Source: Salticus scenicus (taxonomy: Eukaryota > Arthropoda > Arachnida > Araneae > Salticidae). Taken from it: a stretch of DNA of 64,000 nt. Positions 1 through 11,171 of this stretch are shown here, piece by piece. The notes beneath the pieces were generated by a model that made no database searches, had not been told where the DNA came from, and saw nothing but the letters and a program-made list of their open reading frames with translations. Both the position numbers and the translations under genes were made by a program. The DNA is taken from contig OZ005648.1 of NCBI GenBank assembly GCA_963930645.1, positions 153,022,535 through 153,086,534 on the forward strand, read 5' to 3'. Numbering within the stretch: position 1 is the stretch's first letter; each line of letters opens with the position of its first letter.

Positions 1-573
1 GAAAGGATTTTAAATTAAATTTTTTCCCAAGCTTTTTTATTTATTTTAAGAAGCCAATGTATTAATCTCAGAAAAAAACAAAATTCTTAAAAGGTGACAA
101 ATTCTTGCATATTCAGTATAGTTAATGATGCTTCATTTAATTTTACAAATGGAAGGCGAGATAAACCCTGCATAAAGGGAAATAAAACATTTTTGAGGGA
201 AATAAATTTATTTAGAGTGGAGTGGAGTGGAGTAGATTTGAGATTGCACTATAGCTACTCGCACTATAGCTACTGCACTATAGTCCAAAATATACCATCA
301 CAATTTCGGTCCTCTACGGAAAGGATAGCTCGCACGTTTCCGAGAATTACCTGTGACAGACGTTGACGTATCCAATTTCTTTTACGAATCACTGTAGAAA
401 AAAACTAAATGTTACATACATCAATTTCTGAATAAAATAAACCATAATAAATTAATGTTGATTTAATAGTTTTGTAAACATATTTATGAAATTTGAATGC
501 GTTAGAATAAGAGTAGACAGATAGACGGATGTGAGTTATGAAAATTTTCTTCCTCCTTTTGTTAAAATAGTTT

Positions 574-575
<2 letters not shown>

Positions 576-620
<45 letters not shown>
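576..620. repeat. (AT)n microsatellite
   Basis: Uninterrupted alternating A/T for about 45 bases. It produces a meaningless run of alternating Ile/Tyr codons on the minus strand. Confidence 0.95.
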
Positions 621-626
<6 letters not shown>

Positions 627-1819
627 TGAATACTTGAAAAAAAATAATTCCATTTAAAATTTTATTAATAGTTTTATGTTCAGTTTAATTTAAAGAAATG
701 AAAATTGGTAAATTAATACTTCGTACTTATATAACGAAATCTTGAAAATTCTATAATATTAATTCTGTAAAAATTTATTAATTTAAAATCTTTTTACAAA
801 CTTGCATTTTATTTAAAATTTCCGAAATATATATATATATATATATATATTAACATTTATCCCCATAATATCTAAGGTAAATATGAAATTATGTTTAAAC
901 TTATAAACTCGAACGAATTATGCTCAAATAAAGATTTTATATTTTCGATGTTGCGTAAATTAAAAAAAAAAATACTGATGAAACATTTTTCTTACGAAAT
1001 TTATTATTGAGTTAATATGACTGAGAATACTCGATGATTCTAGTAATGATTTTTATATAAAATACCCTTTTTTTTTACTTAAACAATTAGAATTTACGTG
1101 AGATTCCGCTTTCATTTCAAAAGATTTCATGCTAATGTAATAAAATACAGAAAATAATCCTCTCTATCGATTTAAAATAAAAATACTAAAGCTGAATGCT
1201 TGCTATCGTTTCATTTACTTAATAATGTTTTATCTTACTTTTGTATTAGTCATTTGTGTAGTATGTCAATAAACTCATTTAATAATATTTCAAACGAAAG
1301 ATTTTTAAAAAAGTATTATTGAGATATTTTAAAATAAAATCATCTTCTATATTCTATATCATAATTATTTTCTTTTCACTTGGAATATATAACGAATGTT
1401 TAAAACTGAAAAGCTTTTGCTTCATATAATATCTGATTTTCAGAAGATATATTTTATGCTTTTTAAGTATAATATATTAATCCTTTTTAAAATTTTTGTA
1501 AAAATGAATTTAATCTTTGATGTTATTTAAAAAGTTTTCGTTATTTGCATGCTCAGCAATAAAAATGTAATGCATGAATTTCTTTCTTAATAATACTTTA
1601 ATGCGATGAATTATGTTTGATTTTTTAAAAATAAATTTTGTGGGTACAATTATAGATTTTCTGAAAATTGAAACCAATTCAACTTGATCTTTGTTATTTA
1701 TTTTCTTTTCAGCATAATCAGTATTTCAGAAAAAAATTCCTCATTTTTCCCCCCCTATATATCATAATTTATAAAATAATATTTTAAGCACTTTATATGA
1801 CTTTTTAATTTTAAAAATA

Positions 1820-1856
<37 letters not shown>

Positions 1857-2077
1857 TCATTCACCATACTATTAAAGTAGGACTGTATATATTTTTATGT
1901 ACCTCCTCACAAACCGCTAAACGAAAAAATACGCGGAATTACCTGAAAGATTCGAAAAAGGTACCGAGTAAAGCAAACTAGTTTAAAAATATATTAATTT
2001 AAAACTAAGCAACAGAATCAGATTTATTGCCAGAATTTTTCTGTAATATATATATATATATATTAGTGTTTTTCTCT

Positions 2078-2080
<3 letters not shown>

Positions 2081-2119
<39 letters not shown>
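2081..2119. repeat. Poly(T) run, 39 bases
   Basis: Longest clean homopolymer in the window. A CT-rich stretch precedes it and no retroelement sequence is recognisable beside it. Confidence 0.95.
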
Positions 2120-2124
<5 letters not shown>

Positions 2125-4535
2125 TTCGCACTCGCTTGCGAAGACGTAACAACTGAAATAAAAATATATAATAATTAACACAAGTGGGTGTGGATTTCCT
2201 TTTTTTTATTCCTAGCAGTCATAATTAAATAGATATAAACTATTCATCGTTTGTATAAACATCGTTTTTTCACGTATATATCTCTGTAAATTATATATAT
2301 ATATAAAAGAATAGAACAGAAAAAAACCGAATAGAATAGAATATATTTGTTTATAACATTTAACTTTTGTCACAGAAATGGTACAATTAATCAGTTTTGG
2401 ATAAATATTTTAACAGTGTTACAATAATTATTAATTGGGCATTCTTTAAAATAGTGTACGTTGTACTTATTTTCATAAAAAGTTCTTCATAACTAAAAGT
2501 TTGATATTTATTAATTCAGTATATAATCCGTTAAAGCTAATTTTTGAAAATAAAATTATTTTGGAATTCATTTTTTTAAACAAAAATACTAAGTAAGATC
2601 TTACTATTATTACTAGCAGTATTAATAGAAAGGGAAAGAGAAATAGTCTTATTATCATTAGCAGCATTTAACAGGTCTTCAAGAAATCGTACCTAATACT
2701 TTATAGAATACAAATTTGATAACTAAGTACGATAAAAAATTTCTTTTCGAGAGAAAAAAGTTTATTTTGATTGTGAGATTACAATAACTTTTATTGTTTT
2801 AATTTAACTCGATTTTTTTTCTTTATTCATTAATTTGTGTATTCATTATTCTGCTTTATATCATCTAATATGTATACCCGCTTAAATATGCGTTAAAAAT
2901 GAGGAAGGAACTTCTCCAATGAAAATGGATACTTCATTGCAGCAATTACAAGAAAACTGCATTATAATTTTATCAAGATTGATGCATCAATAGTAACAAT
3001 GTCTTCACAGACTTAAGTAGATTCCTATTGTTTTGACTTTTAAAGTGGCATTATAATCTCAATATATTTGTTATATTTTGATTAAATTTTATATAAATAA
3101 ACATAAATAACATTCTAAGCACCCATGTAGTAAAAATCGACATTTATGTTCCGAGAAATATCATTTATCTAATTTTCTAATTTAATGTTATACAGTTAAC
3201 GTAGATTTCTATGATTGGAATATAAATGTAATAAACTTATTTTTTCTAAAATTCGATATTAACTGATATTTATATAAACATTATCAATCTTATTTAGAAA
3301 TATCCTTATTATAAAATTTTACATTTATTGTCTGAAAAAAAAAAGTACTGTTTATCAAATTTCCTAGTTTGATGTTCTATCTGAATTGTAGAGTTTTGCA
3401 ATTTAAATGCAAGTATTTTAAACTTATTTTCTTTAAAGACAAAAACATAAGCATTTCCTTTTGCATGCTTAGTTAAATTTATCATAATTTTATGCGTAAC
3501 GTACATATTTTCTTCAAAATATAAAGACTTTGGAAATATTATGTTTATCGGCTTACCCGCTTTTAAAAATTTTTAATGTCATATTATTATCCACACAGAA
3601 AACCTAATATCTGCATTTTTCCTGATTACTAAACTGAAATTTTCAATTTGCTGTTGAAAAGAGTAGTGAAATAAAAGTATTTTAATAAAATTCCCGTCAG
3701 GAATATATTCAGAATTTTTCATTTCTCGTCATAAGAAAGATAATTTCCTTCCTTTACCATAATTTAATTTATGTCCTTCAGCTATTCTATTAAAATCAGA
3801 TTTGTTTTATGTTGTCAGTAAAATATGCTACTCGGCAGTTTCTTTGTACAAAATTAATTATTTCGTTGCAGAAGATCACGATTCTTTTTCTCACAAAAGA
3901 GAGTTCTTTGAAGATACCTTTAAAAACAAATTGTGAATTACAAAAGACATTCGGAGATCACAGAAAATAATATAATTCATTGTCTAGAGGAGATGCGAAA
4001 TACCGAGTATTGCCGAAAGAAAAGTTAAATTGAAGTTAGAATCCAGCAAAATAAGGGAAATTTACTATTAAGTCATTTGTCTTCAATAATTTAATTTATC
4101 CGGCGGATCTATTGAGAAAACCTTTTTTAGTTTAAGTGTTTTTTGAGTAGTTCTTTTTAAATTAATTTTATAAATAGTTTAAAATTAGATTCTAAAACAA
4201 TTTTTTAAATATTTTTAAGACTAGGAGGACAATTAGTTTTAATCTTGATAAAAACGTTGTCGCCAGTTTTTGTAGACCAGTTCTGTGTAAAACTAAATTA
4301 GGGGAAAGTAAATTAGAAATATCTGTCCTATCGTTACCAACTCAGTACCAAATGAAAGGGGCAATTTTTCTGAATCCAGGGGTGCAAACAGTTTTTCGAC
4401 ACGAAAATTAGATTTTTTAAAACTAACTAAAGTATCAAATTTAGGTGGCAACACTTCATTTTAATTCATTTCAGTCATTTTAAAAAGTACGTGGTCCAGC
4501 TTTACGGTCAACAAATGAGATAAAAAATAAATTAA

Positions 4536-4897
4536 CCGATTAACCGCCAAAACTCGAAATAATGCTTTTTTCTAAATACAAACAGTAATATTCATTATTT
4601 TTATCATATATAACAATAATTTAAAATAAAATTATTAAAATTAGTCTTCTCTTACTAAATACAGTTGTATTTGTACAACTTCAGTGGAATAAGAGTATAG
4701 AATTAATAAATGTTTCGGAAATTTTCTTGAGGGAGCATAAAACAGAATAAACTACAGATAACTACAAAGGTAATTATTTTATTACGAAAAAACTTTTTTA
4801 CAAGTTATTACTCATTCAAATATGAAGATTTTGAAAACTTTTCACTTGAAATGTGTTTCAAGTTCGAAATCCATTTTTAAACTTAAAACTTTTTTTT

Positions 4898-4939
<42 letters not shown>

Positions 4940-4946
4940 AAAATAA

Positions 4947-4977
<31 letters not shown>

Positions 4978-5078
4978 AACTTAAAAACAATACTTAACAT
5001 GAAAAAAACCTTTTTTAATTAACTGTTAAACGCGATTATTTCTGGTGTTGCGTGAATGCAACACCTGCGGGTAATGGG
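4536..5078. mobile_element. TTAA-flanked element, piggyBac-like MITE
   Basis: The element sits between two TTAA tetranucleotides (4532-4535 and 5079-5082). Its ends are imperfect inverted repeats: CCGATTAACCGCC at the left and, read on the minus strand, CCCATTACCCGCAGG at the right. A TTAA target duplication with ends starting in C/G-rich sequence is characteristic of the piggyBac superfamily. The 543-bp body has no transposase ORF and carries two poly(T) runs (4902-4935 and 4954-4977). A small hairpin, GGTGTTGC/GCAACACC, lies just inside the right end. The identification rests on the ends only; a chance pair of TTAA sites is possible in AT-rich DNA. Confidence 0.5.
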
Positions 5079-5082
5079 TTAA

Positions 5083-5173
5083 AAAGTTAAATAAAAAATA
5101 AAAAATAAAACATAAAAATTTTACAGATTGAAATAAGGAGTCCTCTGTACTAAAATGAATTCTGTCTTTGACA

Positions 5174-5204
<31 letters not shown>

Positions 5205-6022
5205 TCTGTCTAATATTGTTAAACTATATTTTATTAATGAAAATCCTTGGTAACAGTACTAAAACTAATTGTTTACGAACCGAAATATAATAATGTTTCA
5301 AGAAAGCACATTATAGTAATATATAAACTATTAATTATTCTTTTAAAATTTTCAATTTTGTGTTATCATAATTCTTTTAAATTTTATGCTACAACTGCTC
5401 ATTTTTGTTACAACTAATTCATTAATTTATTTAAAAAATGCTTTAGCAATTATAATTTGAATGGTTCCTTTTCAGTTTTTTACCTTTTAAATTAAGAAAA
5501 AATTGGAAAATATTAGAATTTTCAAATATTAGATTCAGGAAAATTTTCCGAAACATTTTATAGTAAATTAGGCATTATACTGAAGGTCTTGAACTCGATT
5601 AAAATCGATTTTAAAAATAATCAGTTTTTGAATATTTGTGTTACCGAAATCTTTTGGGTACTGAAGGTCACTGTACAGATTTCTATAAACTTTATATTTA
5701 ATTGAAGATTGACACAGATTTTTGTTGCTCTGCGAGCGACTTTTCAACGCTTCAAGTTTAGGGCAAATTACATTACGGAATGTGTTGAATGTAATTGTTT
5801 CTAACTTAAAAGAAATATTTACTTTTTATGAAAAACATTTTCGGATATATTTTCTGACAGGAGGCACTGTATTCTGCATGATTCAGAATATACATTAAGA
5901 ATTATATTTTTAATTAATCAAATATTTTTACGCTCTAACGCTTTATAAAACAATGCATTATCATAAAAAATGCTCAAAACTTATTTTAGTAAAATTCACT
6001 ATTAAATATTTTTTTTATCATT

Positions 6023-6058
<36 letters not shown>

Positions 6059-6102
6059 AAATTAAATTAATTCATAAAAAGTTTTATTTTATTTCTTTCA
6101 GA

Positions 6103-6133
<31 letters not shown>

Positions 6134-6916
6134 TGTTTGCCATTTATTTTTTAAGTTGGTTTTTTGGCAGCCTTTAACACCCAAATGCATTTATTCCTTC
6201 GTTTTCAGCCTTTTTTTTTTTTTTTTTTCTTTAAAAATATACATTTTTTTAACTTAATGAAAAGTAAATTAATAATAATAATAATAATAATAAATAGTGC
6301 GCTGTTTACAGCAAAAAATTTTGTCAAAAACTGATAATAATTTTGATTTTCCATAATTAAAAGACAAATCACTTAATAGTTGATATATCCATATAATAGA
6401 TTCTTCATATAACATATTTCTTAATTTTACAACACAAAGTAATAAATGTTAAAGTGTAAAATTTTCAGTTGTGGTTCAATATAATAATAAATGAACAAAA
6501 ATTTATTCTTTTACGAATTCCATTCTTTGCTATAAGAACTCACCGCTATAACGTGTTTTAAATATTTATTGAGAATAAAAAAATTTAAATGTTAATTTTT
6601 AACTTTTAATTTATCGAATTTAGCCAACATTTAAACCTTCCAATATTATTTTAAAATTTAAAATTATAAGAGTTTCAAAATAAACATTTGTAGTTAAAAT
6701 ACACGCCTTAAGTAATTTATGCATTTTTTCCAAAAAATCTCGTTTAGAATCCAATTTTGAATTACATTAAAAAACTCTGATTCTTTGTTGTTTCTTATAA
6801 ATTGCAACAAATAGTTTGAGCAAATCTCATAATAATTATTTTCAGATACATATATATATATTATATTCAATATAAATGGCGCTAAAAGCAGCACTAAATT
6901 ATATACAAAAATAATA
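5083..6916. other. Gene-free AT-rich region
   Basis: No gene seen. It holds poly(T) at about 5180-5205, poly(A) at 6027-6056 (30 bases), a TTA-repeat run near 6107-6133 and an AAT-repeat run near 6270-6292. The sequence just before 6917 (GGCGCTAAAAGCAGCAC, about 6878-6894) recurs in front of the second foldback element at about 12806, so it may be the outermost tip of that element. Confidence 0.5.
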
Positions 6917-7112
6917 ATATATTTAAATTATGATAAGTGATGATATGAAAGTGGAATCTAATAAACAACAAGAAAAATTATTTAACAATGTTAATAAACA
7001 AGAAAAGTAGTTAAAGTTAAACACTATTCAAGCAAAAAAAAATAATAATAATAATTATGCTGTGCTTTCCTCTTCAGCAGGTGGGAACATGGCTATTAAT
7101 AACTATATGGTA

Positions 7113-7135
7113 CCGTAAAATCCCGAAAGTAACCC

Positions 7136-7167
<32 letters not shown>

Positions 7168-7651
7168 TTTGAAAAGCAAAACAGATAATTTTCAGGTGGG
7201 GGTTATAATCAAGATTCTTAAAAAAAATAAAGAAAAGGGAGGGGAGGTTATATTCGATAGAGGGGGTACTTTCGGGATTTTACGGTACTTACTTTAAAGG
7301 AAATATTAAAAGTAATTTCCTACATTAAAGGTAAAAAAAAACTGTGTAATGATTCCATTGATAACATGCATCCAACACTTTATGAAAAATTAGTTAAATT
7401 AGAAATAATATATAAATATTAAAACTTAATTCAATGCCAAACTTAACTTGCAATGCCGACGTACCGTAAGTGCGCCCGAAGATTGGATGTAGCTTTGTTG
7501 GAGATTGGATGTAGCTTTGTTGGATGGAGAAAAAAAAAAAGGGGGGGGGGAGGGTACTTTCAGGATAACGGAGACATTTCACTTTCAGCGAGAAAAGGGA
7601 GGGGGGTTATATTCGATGGGGGGGGGGGGGGTTACTTTCGGGATTTTACTG
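7113..7651. mobile_element. TA-flanked element inserted in the left foldback arm
   Basis: Flanked by TA (7111-7112 and 7652-7653), with ends CCGTAAAATCCCGAAAGTAA and, inverted, CAGTAAAATCCCGAAAGTAA. The right foldback arm keeps the uninterrupted site (ACTACATAGTTATT read inverse), which demonstrates a clean insertion at a TA, as made by Tc1/mariner-type transposases. It looks composite: a further inverted end, TTTCGGGATTTTACGG, is at about 7268-7288 and a degraded start at 7463-7480, so it may be two related MITEs (7113-7288 and 7463-7651) or one element with internal repeats. Runs of C (about 7133-7143) and G (about 7618-7631) sit just inside the ends. Confidence 0.7.
7480..7524. repeat. 22-bp perfect tandem duplication
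   Basis: The word GATTGGATGTAGCTTTGTTG with two further bases occurs twice head to tail inside the nested TA-flanked element. This is probably a slippage duplication. Confidence 0.85.
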
Positions 7652-8400
7652 TACTAGCAGGTTTCAGAAGATTTTATGTAGGCTAGCATACTCCAATTAT
7701 ATTTCAAACTGAATAGTAATGAAAAACTTAAAGTTATAAAGACTGAAAGGAGATTTATTATAAAAGTATTTTTATTTGTTGAAAATTAAATATTGAAATT
7801 TGAAAAACATACATTACGGCTCATTGAAATTAAAAAGTTGTTTATAATAAAGCTTATTTATATAGATTTTCATATGAAAATGCTAGCCCAACATACCCCC
7901 ACCCATTCGTTGGGCTGGCAGAGTATGTTGGGCTAGCGGGGATATGTTGGTGGGGGTATGTTGGGGTGTATGTTGAGGGTATGTTGGGTTAGAATTTTCA
8001 TATAAAAATCTATATAAATAAGCTTTATTATAAACAACTTTTTAACTTCAATAAGCTGTAATATACGTTTTTCAAATTTCAATATTTAATTTTCAAGAAA
8101 TAAAAATACTTTTATAATAAATCTCCTTTCAGTCTTTATAATTTTAAGTTTTTCATTACTATTCAGTTTGAAATTTAATTGTAATATGCTTTCCTACATA
8201 TCTTCTGAAACCTGCTAGTACTACATAGTTATTAATAGCTGTGTTCCCACCTGCTTAAGAGGAAAGCACAGCATAATTTAATTTTTTTTGGCTTGAATAG
8301 TGTTTAACTTTAACTAATTTTCCTGTTTATTAACATTGTTAAATAATTTTTCTTTTTGTTTATTACATTCCACTTCATATCATCACTTATCATAATTTAA

Positions 8401-8407
<7 letters not shown>

Positions 8408-8432
<25 letters not shown>
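8408..8432. repeat. (AT)n microsatellite at the foldback edge
   Basis: Alternating A/T directly outside the right arm of the foldback element. It blurs the element's boundary. Confidence 0.9.
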
Positions 8433-8433
<1 letters not shown>

Positions 8434-8567
8434 TAGTAATTCAAAGCATTGGATCTCTTAATTATTTTTCATTCATTTTTTTTTTTTTTAAGGGAAAGTT
8501 TTTGAAGTAATTATTATTATTATTATATTTTAATCACATTAAAACTGAGACAGATAATACATATTAA

Positions 8568-8650
8568 AAATATACACTTTAAAATATTAAAAACACAAAA
8601 ACATAAATTTAAACGTTTCGAGCCTATTACAGGCTCCTCATCAGTATAAA
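8568..8650 (-). ncRNA. Hammerhead-ribozyme-like motif at the Penelope-like element 3' tail
   Basis: Read on the minus strand, the conserved core CTGATGA (8644-8638) is followed by stem II (GAGCC at 8636-8632 pairing with GGCTC at 8624-8620) and then GAAA (8619-8616). The following bases ACGU can form the minimal two-pair stem III, placing the predicted cut near 8612/8611. Stem I pairing is short and imperfect (three of four pairs). It lies about 10 bases past the stop codon of the GIY-YIG ORF. Penelope-like retroelements are known to carry minimal hammerhead motifs in their terminal repeats, so position and sequence agree. Whether this copy still cleaves is unknown. Confidence 0.75.
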
Positions 8651-8652
8651 CA

Positions 8653-9276
8653 TCAAGTGCAAATGATGAGATGAACAACAGACTTTATGTGACTGAGTAC
8701 AACGTATTCATCAGGAACTGCGCATGCCTCATTAAGTGGAGAAAAATGTTGATTTGTGTACCAGCCCTCCAGGAAAATTCTTGAGTGATAATTTAAACAA
8801 TTAGATACGATTATTTTAGTATTGTTAAAATCAGGTAAATGGTCAGTTTCTATGGCATGTTGTACTATTTTTGAATGTATATCACGGTTTTTGAAATTTG
8901 TTTTATGTTCCTTAATTCGAGTATGAAGAGAACGGCCAGTTTGACCAATATAAACTGAACTACAAGATTTACAAGGGATATTATAAACAACACCAGTACG
9001 GGAAAAAGGGGGGATAACAGTTTTAAAATTTGAAAGGAAATTACGAATTAGAAATTGAGGTTTATAGGAAACAGATAAATTAACAGTGCGTAAAACTTTG
9101 GCAATAGATTCAGAAATATTTTTATAGTATGGAATAGTAACAAACGATTTAGGTGAATTAGATGAATTAGTTTTATGATTATCCTTATTAAAATCATACT
9201 CTTTTAATTTTCTTTTAAGCCAGCGAGAGGGATAGTTATTACGCTTTAAGTCTGAAAAAATCCTTTTTAATTCCAA
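8653..9276 (-). pseudogene. Penelope-like element, C-terminal part with GIY-YIG endonuclease
   Basis: The 207-residue frame matches the C-terminus of a Penelope-like retroelement polyprotein. A linker rich in Lys and Asn comes first, with a CxxC pair at residues 102 and 105. The GIY-YIG core follows: VVYNIPCKSC at about 96-105, VYIGQTGR at 108-115, the Arg of TRIKEH at 120, and the catalytic-type Glu in FLEGWY at 170. The frame ends soon after VPDEY with a stop at 8653. In this family the endonuclease nicks the target to prime reverse transcription in the nucleus. The reverse transcriptase is missing: upstream (9267 onward) the sequence breaks into a duplicated fragment and a TTA repeat. The apparent Met start is therefore not a real start, and this is a 5'-truncated copy. 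The endonuclease frame itself is open, which suggests a fairly recent insertion. Confidence 0.9.
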
Positions 9277-9353
9277 CTGGAAAAGTTCATCGGTACTGCA
9301 ATATAATTTTGCGCTTGATTATCCTTATTAAAATCATACTCTTTTAATTTTCT
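9178..9353 (-). repeat. Partial duplication within the Penelope-like element
   Basis: A stretch of about 36 bases encoding RKLKEYDFNKDN on the minus strand occurs at 9178-9215 and again at 9317-9353. The second copy runs into a TTA repeat. This marks a rearranged 5' end of the truncated element. Confidence 0.8.
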
Positions 9354-9377
9354 TATTATTATTATTATTATTATTTT

Positions 9378-9518
9378 AAGCAATTTCAAATTCGCATGAT
9401 TCAAAGATAAAAATTTTGAACGTACAATACCACTGGCCTGATTTAGTTTCTTAGGTTTTTCATTCTTGTCATTTTTATTTGCCGTACATTTAATTTCAAT
9501 TTCACGGCTTCTGAACAA
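9378..9518 (-). other. Open frame upstream of the Penelope-like fragment
   Basis: The minus-strand frame starts MFRSREIEIKCTANKNDKNE and reads to about NHANLKLLKI before the TTA repeat. It is lysine- and asparagine-rich with no motif I recognise. It may be an N-terminal or linker piece of the same element or unrelated; I assign no function. Confidence 0.3.
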
Positions 9519-9519
9519 A

Positions 9520-10456
9520 TCTATTTTTGAAATTTAAACTAAACCTTTGGAGTGTTTAGTAATAAACTTTCGTTGTATTTAATTATATGTTAGCATCATA
9601 CGTTTTTTGTACAGAGGGTTTTTCCTTTTCATTATTTTCACTTTTTATTATGAATGTGTTTGTAGAAAATTTCTAGTATTTCAATGGTAATATAGTAAAG
9701 GATATCAGAGAGGAAGTTGAAATTTCTGAAAAATACGTCTGTAGTATTCAAAAATTGATCGTCGTTGCTCTTATGTGTTGCTTACTTTTTATTCTTAAAT
9801 TTAAAAGATTTTTTTTTATTAATATGTAGATGTTTGATTAAGGAGGTAGGGTGCTGTTGTTTAGAATGGATTTTTGGATGGTTTGTTGAACTTATTAATT
9901 AAAAAAAAAGAGGAATCACTGCATTTTAATACACTTAATTACTAATCATATGTATTTCATACATAAATTTTATTTGAATTGAACTACAATATATTATAAC
10001 AAATTTAATATTATTCATTAACATTACTATGCAGTAACATTTATAGATTTAAAAAAAACTATTTAAAAGCTTTAAAATGGGGATTAATGTAATTGGTACG
10101 TAACATAAGTTTGAATTAGTATAACCGTAACTGTACTTAAAAAAAAGTAAAGTTATTAATGAATGTGTTTAAGATAGTAGTTAAATTAGTGCATTTAATT
10201 TAAATTGACTTGAATGCATATCTTTAAATAAAATGAAATGTTGTCTACACAGTTGATTATATACTTAAAATTTCTCAAATTGTAAATACTTTCAAATGTT
10301 ATTTTAAACCAAACACCAATTTATCTAACTAGTCATATAAATACTATGTTAATTAATTAAATATTTCATGCTTTTCTCATTAAGTTTTTTTTTTCCTTAT
10401 ACAGTAATTATTATCTTAATTTTGTCTTTTTATCTTGTTACCGTATTGTTTTGCAG
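9520..10456. other. Gene-free AT-rich region before the candidate exon
   Basis: Nothing coding is seen. The part at 9627-9810 is related to 16520-16745. The last 60 bases before 10457 are strongly pyrimidine-rich on the plus strand, as expected ahead of a 3' splice site. Confidence 0.5.
9627..9810 (+). repeat. Dispersed repeat, copy 1
   Basis: Shares an ordered set of words with 16520-16745: TATGAATGTGTTTGTAG-like, TTCAATGGTAATATAGTAAAG-like, then GTCGTTGCTCTTATG-like. The copies are old and diverged. Class unknown. Confidence 0.55.
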
Positions 10457-10521
10457 AGATTGAGGGAAAAGTTGGGCGCCCTGAAAACTTGTTTAAACCC
10501 GCACCAACTATCTTAACCGTG
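10457..10521 (+). CDS. Candidate host-gene internal exon, product unknown
   Basis: A 65-bp segment of about 47 percent GC stands in DNA of about 25 percent GC. It is bounded by a pyrimidine-rich tract ending TTGTTTTGCAG and by a good donor, GTG|GTGAGC. It reads as two bases of a split codon plus 21 codons, IEGKVGRPENLFKPAPTILT then V, and ends on a codon boundary. The peptide is balanced in composition, unlike the surrounding spurious ORFs. I do not recognise the protein. The splice sites and composition argue for a real coding exon of a gene on the plus strand, with the transposon-rich flanks being long introns. The translation stays open for about 40 further residues past the donor, but this is low-complexity and looks intronic. 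No neighbouring exon was found in the window. Confidence 0.6.
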
Positions 10522-11098
10522 GTGAGCTCTTCTCTTTTTTCATCTTCTAGTTATTTTTACTATTTTTCCTGTAATTCATTGGTCATATTTGCTATATATG
10601 GTCTCATCCACCACAGTTTCAGAAAAAAAAATCATATTAACTTTTAAAATACCTTTTGCCCTGTATAAATATGCTTCATTTCCATATGCGGTTCTTTGTT
10701 CATTAATTCTTGTCTTCCTGCCTGGTCTTGGATCATTTGTAATGGTGATTAATATATAGTATATATGTGTGTATGTATATATTTCTCTATTAAAATTACA
10801 AAAAATTGTTTAAATCAAATGTATTATTAGATAATATCTTTAAATTTTACTATGAATTGGTATTTAGTTTTAATACTTTTTGTTTTTAGAATGTCTTTAG
10901 ATGCTTGACACATTAATTCAACTCTCTATAAATTACTGAATAAAATTAAACTCATAAAATATTCTCATATTAACTTTTATGTACATTAACTTTCTGTCTC
11001 GTGCAGAAAGGGAAACATTTGTGCATGAGACATAGCGTACACATAGTCTTTATCTCATATAACTGTCGTGTATTGAAATCCTGCTTATTTTAATCTTC

Positions 11099-11101
<3 letters not shown>

Positions 11102-11159
<58 letters not shown>
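11102..11159. repeat. (CT)n microsatellite
   Basis: About 29 perfect CT dinucleotides: a purine/pyrimidine-asymmetric tract able to form triplex-type structure. Confidence 0.95.
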
Positions 11160-11164
<5 letters not shown>

Positions 11165-11171
11165 ATCTTTC

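Larger units (their letters stand above)
1..4531. other. Gene-free AT-rich region with microsatellites and poly(T) runs
   Basis: I see no supportable gene here. Short ORFs (for example 94-366 +) have no recognisable motif and sit in low-complexity or AT-rich sequence. The visible structure is (AT)n at about 576-620 and 827-850, poly(T) at 1822-1855 (34 bases) and 2081-2119 (39 bases), and a short direct repetition of a GCACTATAGCTAC motif near 245-285. The rest looks like unassigned intronic or intergenic sequence. Confidence 0.6.
6917..8404. mobile_element. Foldback element copy 1 (long palindrome)
   Basis: The left arm (6917-7110 plus 7654-7905) is the near-perfect inverse complement of the right arm (about 7985-8404). 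Shared landmarks are TTTAAATTATGATAAGTG, the GCTGTGTTCCCACCTGC block, CTAGCAGGTTTC, and the inner-end block GCTAGCCCAACATACCCCCA. The loop (7906-7984) is a G-rich stretch of repeated TATGTTGGG-type words. A second copy of the same arms lies at 12806-15381, so this is a dispersed family and not a local inversion. There is no ORF of note, hence a non-autonomous foldback transposon. The outer ends are uncertain by tens of bases because AT repeats abut them; I see no clear target duplication. Confidence 0.8.

Noticed and set aside
94..366. 90-codon plus-strand ORF
   Set aside because: No motif, contains a simple repeated CACTATAGCTAC stretch, and no splice or translation context. A chance frame is likely.
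7453..7686. 77-codon plus-strand ORF rich in Gly and Lys
   Set aside because: Runs through G runs and a 22-bp duplication inside a TA-flanked element; composition is an artefact of the repeats.
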